Origin: Salinicoccus cyprini
GTDB lineage: Bacteria; Bacillota; Bacilli; Staphylococcales; Salinicoccaceae
Length of the DNA: 64,000 nt
Reading direction: 5' to 3'
Assembly (NCBI RefSeq): GCF_007713705.1
Contig: NZ_VMSJ01000005.1
Span: forward strand, 1-64,000
Part shown: positions 11,782 to 19,358 of the stretch, piece by piece
Position numbering within the stretch: the first letter of the stretch is position 1
Layout of the letters: each line of letters starts with the position of its first letter
Position numbers and translations under genes: made by a program
The notes under the pieces: model-generated
What the model saw: only the letters and a program-made list of their open reading frames with translations
Databases searched by the model: none
Told to the model about the DNA's origin: nothing

Positions 11782-12345
11782 CTATCGGATCGTCTTAAGT
11801 CCTTTTGACCAGTTCACCGTCGTTGTAACGACATTCTCCATTGTTGCATGATGTATCTCTGCAGGCTTGAATGTCTTCATGTTTTCAAAATCGGTGAATA
11901 GGCTGAAGGCGCCGAACGGCGTTACAGTGGCGATATTCAGATTCCCAAGAATCTGCCGGAGCGAGAGCGTAGCTGCGACAGCCAATGTGGAACCGTAGCC
12001 GACGATTCCAGCAGCCTTATTCGCCCATTCGGGACCGATATAGTCGATTGCGTTCTTAAGCGATGCAGTGATGCTTTTGTTGTATTCAGGCGTGATGAAA
12101 ATAAAACCATCCAGTTCATCTATTTTTCTGGACCAGGCATTGACCGTATCCTTTGAATATTCCTTGTTGGCCATTGCAGGCGGAACATCTTCACTAAACA
12201 TCGGGAAGTCATATTCCATAATATCAACGATTTCAAACTGGGCATCGAGATCGAGTTCCTCTGCAAATGTCCTGACCCATTCGGCCACCTGAAGATTGAC
12301 GCGCGCAGGACGTGTACTGCCTGTAATGATTCCGATTCTGACCAT
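11782..12345 (-). CDS. NADPH-dependent FMN reductase family protein
   Basis: A flavodoxin-fold oxidoreductase of the SsuE/azoreductase family. GSTRPARVN near residues 8-16 is the FMN phosphate loop, and ITPEYNKSITASLKNAIDY is the family signature in the middle. The substrate (FMN, quinone, azo dye or chromate) cannot be assigned. Start 12345 is set by GGAGG 8 bases upstream, giving 187 residues. It stands alone on the minus strand, divergent from the LytTR gene and bounded by its own terminator, and breaks the usual veg-ispE spacing. Confidence 0.85.
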   Translation of the reverse strand: MVRIGIITGSTRPARVNLQVAEWVRTFAEELDLDAQFEIVDIMEYDFPMFSEDVPPAMANKEYSKDTVNAWSRKIDELDGFIFITPEYNKSITASLKNAIDYIGPEWANKAAGIVGYGSTLAVAATLSLRQILGNLNIATVTPFGAFSLFTDFENMKTFKPAEIHHATMENVVTTTVNWSKGLKTIR

Positions 12346-12472
12346 ACTGTATTCCTCCAATGTCCATCAATACAACTGGACGTTTATAGTAATAAAAAGT
12401 AACCTGCTATGTACATGATAAAGCAATGAGGCCGAAATTCAACTTTTTTGTCTGCTGATGTGAATACTGCGG

Positions 12473-12500
12473 ATGACAGCATCAGAAGGCAAAGTATAAT
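12473..12500 (+). promoter_or_regulatory. Promoter of the LytTR regulator gene
   Basis: ATGACA at 12473-12478, a 16-base spacer and TATAAT at 12495-12500, about 39 bases before the ATG. Confidence 0.5.
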
Positions 12501-12538
12501 ATAATTGATGAATATAAACGGATCGTGAGGTGAGGACC

Positions 12539-13450
12539 ATGCTTGAAATCAAAGTCTCCAAAGTGATTGATAAGGAAAATGAACAGATCATAAGATTCAG
12601 AAGTGATGATGTAACTGTCATCCAGATGCCCATCGAGTATATCCATAAGGTCATGGCACTGACCGAGCATTCACCGGAGATCTTCCGCCTTGAAAGTTCA
12701 GCTCGGAACTACGACCGTCTGACGGTAAAGGAGCAGCTCAAGTTCTACAGGAAATGGTACAACAGTGATCTGGATATCGATAATATTCTGAGACAGTTCG
12801 AGCTGGAAGCTTTTAAGAAGATGCGGCTTGGGAAATGCAGTGACGAGATTACCCAGCGGATGTCCTACATCCATGCGCTGATGTCCGACCGCACATGTGT
12901 GCTGGCCGTAAATCCGCTATATAATGCAACAGTGGACAACATCCATCTTTTTCATAAAGCGATCGATCAGATGAAGCGGATGGGCAAGGCTGTCATGGTC
13001 GTCACACACAGTACAGAAGATGCCTTCGTCATCTCCCAGGATATTATGAAACTTAATGATCAAGGAATCAAATCGGTGGAAACAGAGGAAATGTCTGACG
13101 AACCACAAAGTGCGCTCAACCGTATGAAAGCAAAATCTGAAGACAAGACGATTTTCGTGGATCTGGAAGATATTGAATACTTGGAGAGCAGCGATGGGAA
13201 AGTCTATATAAATATTTCCCGGGAAAAGTTCGTGATAGAGGGCAATCTGACTGAAGCGGAGCAGAAATTGAAGGATTACGGCTTCTATAGGTGTCACCGT
13301 TCGTATATCGTCAATCTGAAAAAGGTGAAGGAAATCATCAACTGGTCGAAAAATACATACTCTGTCGTCATAGACAACCCGGATAAGACCAAAATTCCAC
13401 TGTCCAGAACAAAATATAATGAAATTCAGGAACTGCTCGTGCTTCGCTAG
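12539..13450 (+). CDS. LytTR transcriptional regulator with degenerate ABC-ATPase N-terminus
   Basis: 303 residues in two parts. Residues about 205-303 are a LytTR DNA-binding domain (IEYLESSDGKVYI, FYRCHRSYIVNLKKVKEI, KIPLSRTKYNEI). Residues about 1-180 resemble an ABC ATPase that has lost its catalysis: RLTVKEQLKFYRKWYN (61-75) matches RLTVKDNLALFRKLYN of the ABC protein encoded next. The signature and Walker B positions read KCSDEITQR and VLAVNPLYNA, no P-loop is present, yet VTHSTEDA keeps the H-loop context. This suggests it senses or imitates the transporter ATPase. ATG 12539 follows GAGGTG. It probably controls the adjacent exporter genes. Confidence 0.85.
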   Translation: MLEIKVSKVIDKENEQIIRFRSDDVTVIQMPIEYIHKVMALTEHSPEIFRLESSARNYDRLTVKEQLKFYRKWYNSDLDIDNILRQFELEAFKKMRLGKCSDEITQRMSYIHALMSDRTCVLAVNPLYNATVDNIHLFHKAIDQMKRMGKAVMVVTHSTEDAFVISQDIMKLNDQGIKSVETEEMSDEPQSALNRMKAKSEDKTIFVDLEDIEYLESSDGKVYINISREKFVIEGNLTEAEQKLKDYGFYRCHRSYIVNLKKVKEIINWSKNTYSVVIDNPDKTKIPLSRTKYNEIQELLVLR

Positions 13451-13477
13451 TACACTCTGTCTAGAATAGAGTACACT
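13449..13477 (+). promoter_or_regulatory. Candidate LytTR operator: AGTACACT direct repeat, 21-bp period
   Basis: AGTACACT occurs at 13449-13456 and again at 13470-13477, exactly 21 bp (two helical turns) apart, upstream of the ABC genes and overlapping the regulator's stop codon. LytTR proteins bind about 9-bp direct repeats spaced 12-13 bp, which fits. A possible -10 (CATACT, 13511-13516) lies downstream with no good -35. Confidence 0.45.
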
Positions 13478-13612
13478 TCAGCAGATGAAACAGCAGTTTA
13501 TCCCTGTATCCATACTTCTAAGAGCAATCTGGCAACATTTCATCCAGTATATATCGCAGCTGTCATCCCACCGTTCTAGAATGGAGACATCCTAGAAATG
13601 GAGGTCGAATTT

Positions 13613-14461
13613 ATGAAGTCTGTAATTAGTGTGGAAGGCTTGAAAAAACAATTTGATAATGAAGAGGCGTTGAAAGACATTTCCTTCGAGGTCGGTAAAG
13701 GAGAGATTTTCGGGTTGCTCGGACCGAGTGGCTCAGGCAAGACCACTACCATCAAAATACTGACCGGGGAACTGGAACCGTCTGGGGGCCTTGTGGAGGT
13801 GCTCGGCTATCAGCATGGCGCATTCAAAAAATCCGAATATGTCAGGTCGCTCGGTATACTTTCCGATAACAGCTCATTGTATGAACGTCTTACAGTAAAG
13901 GACAATCTGGCACTTTTCAGGAAGCTGTATAACACAGAACAATCAAAAGTGGATCAGGTGCTGAAAGATGTCGGACTGGAAAAGCATATCAACAAGCGGG
14001 TCAAAGATCTATCCAAAGGTATGAAGCAGCGTATACTGCTTTGCAAGGCGGTGCTGCATGAACCGGCAGTACTCTTCCTTGATGAGCCGACGAGTGCGCT
14101 CGACCCTGTGACGACAGACAGCATCCATGATATGCTCCTCAAAATCAAAGCACGGGGTACGACAATCATGCTGACGACACACAATATGGACGAGGCGACG
14201 GTACTGTGCGATACAGTTGCATTTCTGAACGAGGGGATCATCATCGACAATGGGTCGCCGGATGCACTGAGACAATCCTATAAAACCAATGACATGCATA
14301 TCACCTATGACGATGGTAGGACAAAGCAAATATCACTGAGTCCGGAAAATAAAGTACAGCTCGAAGCAGCCCTGTTCGATACGAATGTCGTCAATATGAA
14401 GAGTGACTACCCGACACTTGGTGAAGTGTTCAAAAAAGTAACAGGAAAGGAGCTTGTCTGA
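13613..14461 (+). CDS. ABC transporter ATP-binding protein (drug/peptide exporter type)
   Basis: A complete ABC ATPase, 282 residues. Walker A is GPSGSGKT (37-44), the signature is LSKGMKQ (133-139), Walker B is VLFLDEPT (153-160) and the H-loop histidine is H190 in TTHNMDEA. The C-terminal 60 residues are an accessory region typical of ABC-2 exporter ATPases. ATG 13613 is chosen because GGAGGT lies 7 bases before it; an in-frame ATG at 13598 overlaps that site. It forms a two-gene exporter with the next gene and probably moves a hydrophobic or peptide substrate; nothing shows which. Confidence 0.9.
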   Translation: MKSVISVEGLKKQFDNEEALKDISFEVGKGEIFGLLGPSGSGKTTTIKILTGELEPSGGLVEVLGYQHGAFKKSEYVRSLGILSDNSSLYERLTVKDNLALFRKLYNTEQSKVDQVLKDVGLEKHINKRVKDLSKGMKQRILLCKAVLHEPAVLFLDEPTSALDPVTTDSIHDMLLKIKARGTTIMLTTHNMDEATVLCDTVAFLNEGIIIDNGSPDALRQSYKTNDMHITYDDGRTKQISLSPENKVQLEAALFDTNVVNMKSDYPTLGEVFKKVTGKELV

Positions 14462-14462
14462 T

Positions 14463-15167
14463 ATGAATACAGGTAGAATCATGGCAATTTTTGAAAAGGA
14501 CCTGAAAGAGTTTACACGCAATATGATGCTTTTCACGACGATACTACTTCCTATTTTTCTGGCATTCATGTATTCACGCATGGGTGATGGAGAGGCAGCC
14601 CTTCCCGCAATGCTCGTCTATCTCATTGTAGGTGTCGCGTTTTCGGCGATACTTTGCAGCGGCATCATGACCATGATGGCTGAAGAGAATGAGAAGAATA
14701 CGTTAAGAGGGCTGATTCAATCGCCTGCCTCGATGATGGATATCCTGATTGGTAAAAGCCTTGTCGTTACATTGATGACTGCCGCTTCCCTCACTGCCGC
14801 CTTTCTGCTCATGAACGCGGCGCTCGAATGGTCGGTGGCCTCAATCGGAGCTCTGCTGCTGCTCGCACTATTTTTCCTCAATGTCGGCATAGCCGTCGGT
14901 CTCACCGTTGATAGTGTGGCAACGACTTCAGTCTATCTGCTGCCGATCATGTTCATATTCGGATTTACTCCAATGGTTGAAATAGTCGTACCTGAACCGG
15001 ACCACTTTGTAAGACAGATCACCGATTACCTGCCGCTCTATCAGAATATAGCGATCCATGACGGCGAAACAGTGGTTCCCTTGCTCATTCTGGCCGCCTG
15101 GACACTTGCCAGTTTCCTCTATGTCACATGGGCTTTCAGGAAACGTATGAGTGACGAGGCGAAATAG
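14463..15167 (+). CDS. ABC-2 type transporter permease
   Basis: 234 residues with about six hydrophobic segments (starting near residues 17-35, 45-70, 90-112, 118-145, 150-170 and 205-225 by eye), the ABC-2 permease pattern. EENEKNTLRGLIQSPAS is the cytoplasmic coupling loop usual in this family. ATG 14463 is favoured: AAGGAG ends 10 bases before it, while the in-frame TTG at 14454 is one base from the Shine-Dalgarno. The start lies directly after the stop of the ATPase gene, so the pair is translationally linked. Confidence 0.85.
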   Translation: MNTGRIMAIFEKDLKEFTRNMMLFTTILLPIFLAFMYSRMGDGEAALPAMLVYLIVGVAFSAILCSGIMTMMAEENEKNTLRGLIQSPASMMDILIGKSLVVTLMTAASLTAAFLLMNAALEWSVASIGALLLLALFFLNVGIAVGLTVDSVATTSVYLLPIMFIFGFTPMVEIVVPEPDHFVRQITDYLPLYQNIAIHDGETVVPLLILAAWTLASFLYVTWAFRKRMSDEAK

Positions 15168-15183
15168 ATGTCCCAAAGTCATA

Positions 15184-15217
15184 TTGTATCGTTCCGATTT
15201 ATGATAAACTGATACAA
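15184..15217. repeat. Inverted repeat TTGTATC / GATACAA before ispE
   Basis: TTGTATC at 15184-15190 and its exact complement GATACAA at 15211-15217 are 20 bases apart. It may be an operator or chance. I could not fit a convincing promoter here: the TATAAT at 15227-15232 is too near the ispE ATG. Confidence 0.35.
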
Positions 15218-15244
15218 AAATGACCGTATAATGGATGTGAAAGT

Positions 15245-16090
15245 ATGCATTTTGAAACTGCACCAGCAAAAATCAATCTGACATTGGATACACTGTTCAA
15301 AAGGGAAGACGGCTACCATGAAGTGAACATGGTCATGACGACCGTCGATCTGAATGATCAGCTGACTTTTGAGAAGAGAAATGATAAAAGAATCGTCATT
15401 GAAACCGAACACCAGTATGTGCCTTCGGATCGGCGCAACCTGGCTTATCAGGCGGCGGCTCTGATGATTCGTACGTACGGTATCGATACTGGCGTTACCA
15501 TTGCGATAGAAAAGAACATACCCATCGCTGCAGGGCTTGCAGGGGGGTCAGCTGACGCTGCCGCTACATTCAGGGGGATCGATGCGCTCTATGATCTGGG
15601 CGCTGATATCAACGAGCTGGCCGAACTATCCGGTCAGCTCGGTTCTGATATCCCATTTTGCGTCTACGGAGGCACGGCACTGGCAACAGGCAGGGGAGAA
15701 AGGATCGAACATCTATGCAAACCGCCGAATGCCTGGGTGATCCTGGCCAAACCGAAAGTGAACGTTTCTACAAAGACCATCTATCAGGCACTGGAACCGG
15801 GCAAGAACCATCCAGCCTCAGAGGATATGGTCAAAGCAATAGAAGCAGGAAACTACCAGATGATGATGAAGCTGATGAAGAATGACTTGCAGGAAGTGAC
15901 CATGAAAAAGCATCCTGATGTCAAAAAGCTTATTGATACCATGCTCGACAACGGTGCGGATGGTGCAATGATGAGTGGAAGCGGTCCGACCGTTTTCGGT
16001 TTCACCCACAAGGAACGGCAGGCGACACAATTATATAATGCCATCAAAGGCTGCTGTCACGAAGTTTACAAAGTAAGATTGCTCGGATGA
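15245..16090 (+). CDS. ispE: 4-diphosphocytidyl-2-C-methyl-D-erythritol kinase
   Basis: A GHMP kinase of the non-mevalonate isoprenoid pathway. APAKINLTLD at the N-terminus, the GHMP ATP-loop AAGLAGGSADAAA (around residue 95-107) and the C-terminal MSGSGPTVFG are all present. Length 281. As in Bacillus and Staphylococcus it directly precedes purR. Staphylococci use the mevalonate pathway for isoprenoids and often retain this gene alone, so its presence does not prove a complete MEP pathway. Confidence 0.93.
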   Translation: MHFETAPAKINLTLDTLFKREDGYHEVNMVMTTVDLNDQLTFEKRNDKRIVIETEHQYVPSDRRNLAYQAAALMIRTYGIDTGVTIAIEKNIPIAAGLAGGSADAAATFRGIDALYDLGADINELAELSGQLGSDIPFCVYGGTALATGRGERIEHLCKPPNAWVILAKPKVNVSTKTIYQALEPGKNHPASEDMVKAIEAGNYQMMMKLMKNDLQEVTMKKHPDVKKLIDTMLDNGADGAMMSGSGPTVFGFTHKERQATQLYNAIKGCCHEVYKVRLLG

Positions 16091-16109
16091 TTGCTGAAAA
16101 CCGAACTTT
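16078..16109 (+). promoter_or_regulatory. Putative PurBox pair in the purR promoter
   Basis: AAAACCGAACTTT at 16097-16109 is a full match to the PurR PurBox consensus (core CCGAAC). An inverted partner with one mismatch, GCTCGG at 16081-16086, lies 14 bases upstream and coincides with the last codons of ispE. The good box lies between the -35 and -10 of the purR promoter, implying autorepression. Confidence 0.6.
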
Positions 16110-16120
16110 TATGGTAAAAT
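16091..16120 (+). promoter_or_regulatory. purR promoter
   Basis: TTGCTG at 16091-16096, an 18-base spacer and TAAAAT at 16115-16120 preceded by an extended TG motif; the predicted start is near 16127. Confidence 0.6.
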
Positions 16121-16153
16121 CGCTATATTAAATACGGTATCAGGAGTTATTTT

Positions 16154-17002
16154 ATGAAATTCAAACGCAGTGAACGACTGGTCTTCATGACCCAGCATCT
16201 CACTTCCCATCCGAATCAGCTGATTCCACTTACATATTTTGTAGACAAGTTTACCCAAGCGAAATCATCAATCAGCGAAGACATCCGCATCATCAAGGAT
16301 GTTTTTGAGAATGAAGGCATCGGCACTGTGCGGACCACAGCCGGTGCAGGTGGCGGTGTCACATTCCAGCCGAAGATCAGCTGCCAGCGGGCTCGAGAAA
16401 TTGTCGGGAACTTCATGGAAGTACTTAAAACGAAGGAGCGGCTGCTCCCGGGCGGATATCTCTATATGTCCGATATCATGGGCAATCCGCATCTGATGGA
16501 TGACATCGGCGAACTGATTGCAACGATGTATGGTGATGAAACAATCGACGCGGTCGTCACCATCGCAACCAAAGGCATCTCGTTTGCCAATGCAGTGGCA
16601 AGAAAACTGAATGTGCCAGTGGCCGTCATCCGCAAGGATAACAAGGTGACGGAAGGGTCTACTGTCTCTGTGAACTATGTGTCGGGATCGACGCGTAAGA
16701 TAGAGACGATGGTCCTGTCGAAACGCACTTTGAAGGAAGGCTCCAAAGTGCTCGTTGTGGATGATTTCCTGCGGGCCGGCGGCTCTATTACAGGTGTGAT
16801 CAATCTGATGGAGGAGTTTTCTGCAGAAGTGATCGGGGTCAGTGTGCTTGTCGAGGCGAAACAGGTGGAAAACCGGCGTTTCAATGACTACACCTCTCTA
16901 TTGAAAGTATCGGAGATCGATGAATTCAACCAGTCCTTCCTGGTGGAAGAGGGCAACTGTTTAGAGTATATTGAAAGTGGAAATGATAAATATAAAGCAT
17001 AG
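16154..17002 (+). CDS. purR: Purine operon repressor PurR
   Basis: A winged-helix N-terminal domain (KFKRSERLVFMTQHL) is fused to a phosphoribosyltransferase-like domain that binds PRPP as inducer, visible as VLVVDDFLRAGGSI near residues 199-212. It represses purine biosynthesis genes; PRPP relieves repression. Length 282 matches Bacillus PurR. AGGAG stands 8 bases before the ATG. PurBoxes in its own promoter suggest autoregulation. Confidence 0.96.
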   Translation: MKFKRSERLVFMTQHLTSHPNQLIPLTYFVDKFTQAKSSISEDIRIIKDVFENEGIGTVRTTAGAGGGVTFQPKISCQRAREIVGNFMEVLKTKERLLPGGYLYMSDIMGNPHLMDDIGELIATMYGDETIDAVVTIATKGISFANAVARKLNVPVAVIRKDNKVTEGSTVSVNYVSGSTRKIETMVLSKRTLKEGSKVLVVDDFLRAGGSITGVINLMEEFSAEVIGVSVLVEAKQVENRRFNDYTSLLKVSEIDEFNQSFLVEEGNCLEYIESGNDKYKA

Positions 17003-17020
17003 TCAGGAGAGATCCGTACA

Positions 17021-17401
17021 ATGGAAACCATCAATTCTTCAAAAGCACCAGAAGCACTCGGACCCTACAGCCACGGCATGAAAGTGGGGAATATGTTCTA
17101 TTCCTCAGGTCAGATTCCGCTCAACCTTGAAGGGGAGATCGTCTCCGATGATGTCCAGGAACAGACCAAGCAGGTGATGGAGAGTGTCGGTCATGTTCTC
17201 GCAGCAGCAGGCATGGGTTATGAAAATATTGTCAAAACAACGATTTTCATCAGTGATATGAATGATTTCCCACTGATCAACGAAGTTTACGGCGCCTATT
17301 TTACGGGTAAACTACCAGCAAGATCATGTGTAGAAGTCAGTCGTTTACCGAAAGATGTGAAAGTGGAAATTGAAGTGATTGCATCTGAAATGAACGAATA
17401 G
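17021..17401 (+). CDS. ridA: RidA family deaminase (YabJ)
   Basis: A trimeric YjgF/YER057c/UK114 protein that hydrolyses reactive enamine/imine intermediates. It shows KAPEALGPYSHG, SSGQIPLN, the catalytic-arginine strand LPARSCVEVSRLPKDVKVEIE near residues 104-123, and a C-terminal EVIA. Length 126. It is cotranscribed with purR (18-base gap), as in Bacillus, where YabJ is needed for full PurR function. Confidence 0.95.
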   Translation: METINSSKAPEALGPYSHGMKVGNMFYSSGQIPLNLEGEIVSDDVQEQTKQVMESVGHVLAAAGMGYENIVKTTIFISDMNDFPLINEVYGAYFTGKLPARSCVEVSRLPKDVKVEIEVIASEMNE

Positions 17402-17462
17402 ATTGGTTGGCTGAAGCAGTACACATACGATCCAACAATAACTATTATTGGGGGAACAAACG

Positions 17463-17855
17463 ATGAAGATAACAGATGTTAGACTGCGGAAAGTAAATAA
17501 CCAAGACACTCGAATGAAAGCACTGGCATCCATTACTTTTGAAGATGCATTTGTCATCCATGACCTCAGGGTCATCGAAGGGAACAATGGTCTGTTTGTA
17601 GCAATGCCGAGCAAAAGAACACCTGACGGAGAGTTCAGGGACATTGCCCACCCGATCCATTCCGATATGCGGCAGCACGTTCAGGAAGAAGTGATGCGGG
17701 TATATGAAGAGACGGAAGACCCTGAACCACAGATAGAGGACGCGCCTGAAACATCCGAAACAATTGTGGACCCGACGAAGGATGCAGTAAGCCGTGAAGA
17801 CGCAGAGTACCATCAGGAAGAATCAGGACAGGACAACACTGAAGACGATAAATAG
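17463..17855 (+). CDS. spoVG: SpoVG, with a long acidic C-terminal tail
   Basis: A nucleic-acid-binding regulator (Staphylococcus SpoVG acts on capsule and virulence genes; in Bacillus it affects sporulation). The core [11 protein letters not shown] ... IHDLRVIEG ... [21 protein letters not shown] is intact. After about residue 85 the protein runs on as a roughly 45-residue Glu/Asp-rich tail, making 130 residues against about 97-100 in Bacillus and S. aureus. ATG 17463 has GGGGGAA upstream. A small CAATAA/TTATTG hairpin (17436-17450) abuts the ribosome binding site. Confidence 0.93.
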   Translation: MKITDVRLRKVNNQDTRMKALASITFEDAFVIHDLRVIEGNNGLFVAMPSKRTPDGEFRDIAHPIHSDMRQHVQEEVMRVYEETEDPEPQIEDAPETSETIVDPTKDAVSREDAEYHQEESGQDNTEDDK

Positions 17856-17861
17856 CGGCAG

Positions 17862-17893
17862 CCCGCAAAGCACATGCTTTGTGGGTTTTTTGC
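17862..17893 (+). terminator. spoVG terminator
   Basis: CCCGCAAAGC pairs with GCTTTGTGGG (one G-U) around a 4-base loop, followed by TTTTTT. Confidence 0.9.
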
Positions 17894-17927
17894 CATGAAG
17901 AACTTTGTGGTTGTATCCGCTTACACC

Positions 17928-17956
17928 TTGAAACTCCCCCGCTTCTAAAATATAAT
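17928..17956 (+). promoter_or_regulatory. glmU promoter
   Basis: TTGAAA at 17928-17933, a 17-base spacer and TATAAT at 17951-17956; predicted start near 17963. Confidence 0.8.
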
Positions 17957-17984
17957 TGGGTTAGTTATAAAATGGAGGTAGACT

Positions 17985-19346
17985 ATGCAAACGAGAGCAA
18001 TTATCCTGGCGGCCGGAAAAGGTACACGGATGAAGTCCGAAAAGTACAAGGTACTGCATGAAGTGTGCGGTACTCCAATGATCCAGCACGTCATTGGCAA
18101 TTTGAGGGAAGCAGGCATTTCAGACATCTACGTAGTCCTTGGACATGGTTCTGAAACAGTCAGCAACTACCTGGGTGAGAGTATACATACGACAATCCAG
18201 GAAGAACAGCTTGGTACAGCGCATGCAGTACGCCAATGGCAGGATACGCTTCATGATAAGGACGGCCATACGATGGTCGTATGCGGAGACACTCCACTCA
18301 TCAGTGATACGACGATGCAGGCGTTCATGCACTATCATCTCGAGACCGGATCGAAGGCGACCATCCTCTCTTCACGTACACAGATGCCATTCGGCTATGG
18401 GCGTATTGTGAGAAAAGAGAATGGTTCTGTCAAGCGCATTGTGGAGGAGAAGGATGCGACTGATCTGGAACGGGAGATCAAAGAGGTAAGTTCCGGGACA
18501 TTCATCTTTGATAACCGCACGCTGTTTGAAGCACTCGACAAGGTCAATAACGATAATGCGCAGAACGAATACTATCTTCCTGATGTCATCTCCATTCTGC
18601 GTGATCAGCGGGCACGGGTGGAAGCATATGTGACACCTGACTTTGAAGAGACACTCGGCATCAATGACAGGGTCGCTCTGGCCAATGCCGAAGAGGTCAT
18701 GAGAAAACGCATCAATACACTGCATATGCAGAACGGTGTAACGCTGATCCACCCGGAAATGACGTATATCGACAAGGAAGTTGAAATCGGCAGCGATACG
18801 GTCATCTATCCAGGTGCCATCATTCGCGGCAAAACGGAAATCGGCAGGAGTGCAATGATTTCCTCCGGTTCCGAGATCAAGGACTCCATCATCGGCGATG
18901 GAGTGGAAATCAGACAGTCCGTTGTTACATCCTCAAAAGTGGGCAGAGGAACAAAAGTCGGACCGTTCGCCCAGCTCAGACCTGAATCGGAGCTTGGTGA
19001 AGAAGTGAAGATCGGCAACTTTGTCGAAGTCAAAAAAGCCAAACTTGAAAATGAAGCCAAGGTCTCCCACCTCAGCTATATCGGAGACGCCTCCATCGGC
19101 GCGCGTTCCAACATCGGCTGCGGCACCATCACCGTAAACTATGACGGCAAGAACAAATTCAGGACTGAAATCGGACAGGATGCATTCATCGGATGCAATT
19201 CGAATCTGGTGGCACCGGTGAAGATCGGCGCGCGTTCGTTCATAGCCGCCGGCTCCACAATTACAGATGAGGTGCCTGACGACAGCCTTGCGATTGCCAG
19301 AAACAGGCAGACGACAAAAGACGGATACTACAAAAAAGATAATTAA
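17985..19346 (+). CDS. glmU: Bifunctional GlcNAc-1-P uridyltransferase / GlcN-1-P acetyltransferase
   Basis: It makes UDP-GlcNAc for peptidoglycan and teichoic acids in two steps. The N-terminal pyrophosphorylase domain has AAGKGTRMKS (residues about 9-18) and the C-terminal half is a left-handed beta helix of hexapeptide repeats ending in the acetyltransferase region (NYDGKNKFRTEIG). Length 453. GGAGG precedes the ATG. prs follows after 12 bases. Confidence 0.97.
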   Translation: MQTRAIILAAGKGTRMKSEKYKVLHEVCGTPMIQHVIGNLREAGISDIYVVLGHGSETVSNYLGESIHTTIQEEQLGTAHAVRQWQDTLHDKDGHTMVVCGDTPLISDTTMQAFMHYHLETGSKATILSSRTQMPFGYGRIVRKENGSVKRIVEEKDATDLEREIKEVSSGTFIFDNRTLFEALDKVNNDNAQNEYYLPDVISILRDQRARVEAYVTPDFEETLGINDRVALANAEEVMRKRINTLHMQNGVTLIHPEMTYIDKEVEIGSDTVIYPGAIIRGKTEIGRSAMISSGSEIKDSIIGDGVEIRQSVVTSSKVGRGTKVGPFAQLRPESELGEEVKIGNFVEVKKAKLENEAKVSHLSYIGDASIGARSNIGCGTITVNYDGKNKFRTEIGQDAFIGCNSNLVAPVKIGARSFIAAGSTITDEVPDDSLAIARNRQTTKDGYYKKDN

Positions 19347-19358
19347 TGGAGGAAGAAC

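Noticed and set aside
15227-15232. TATAAT as the ispE -10
   Set aside because: Transcription would begin within a few bases of the ATG and no -35 fits.
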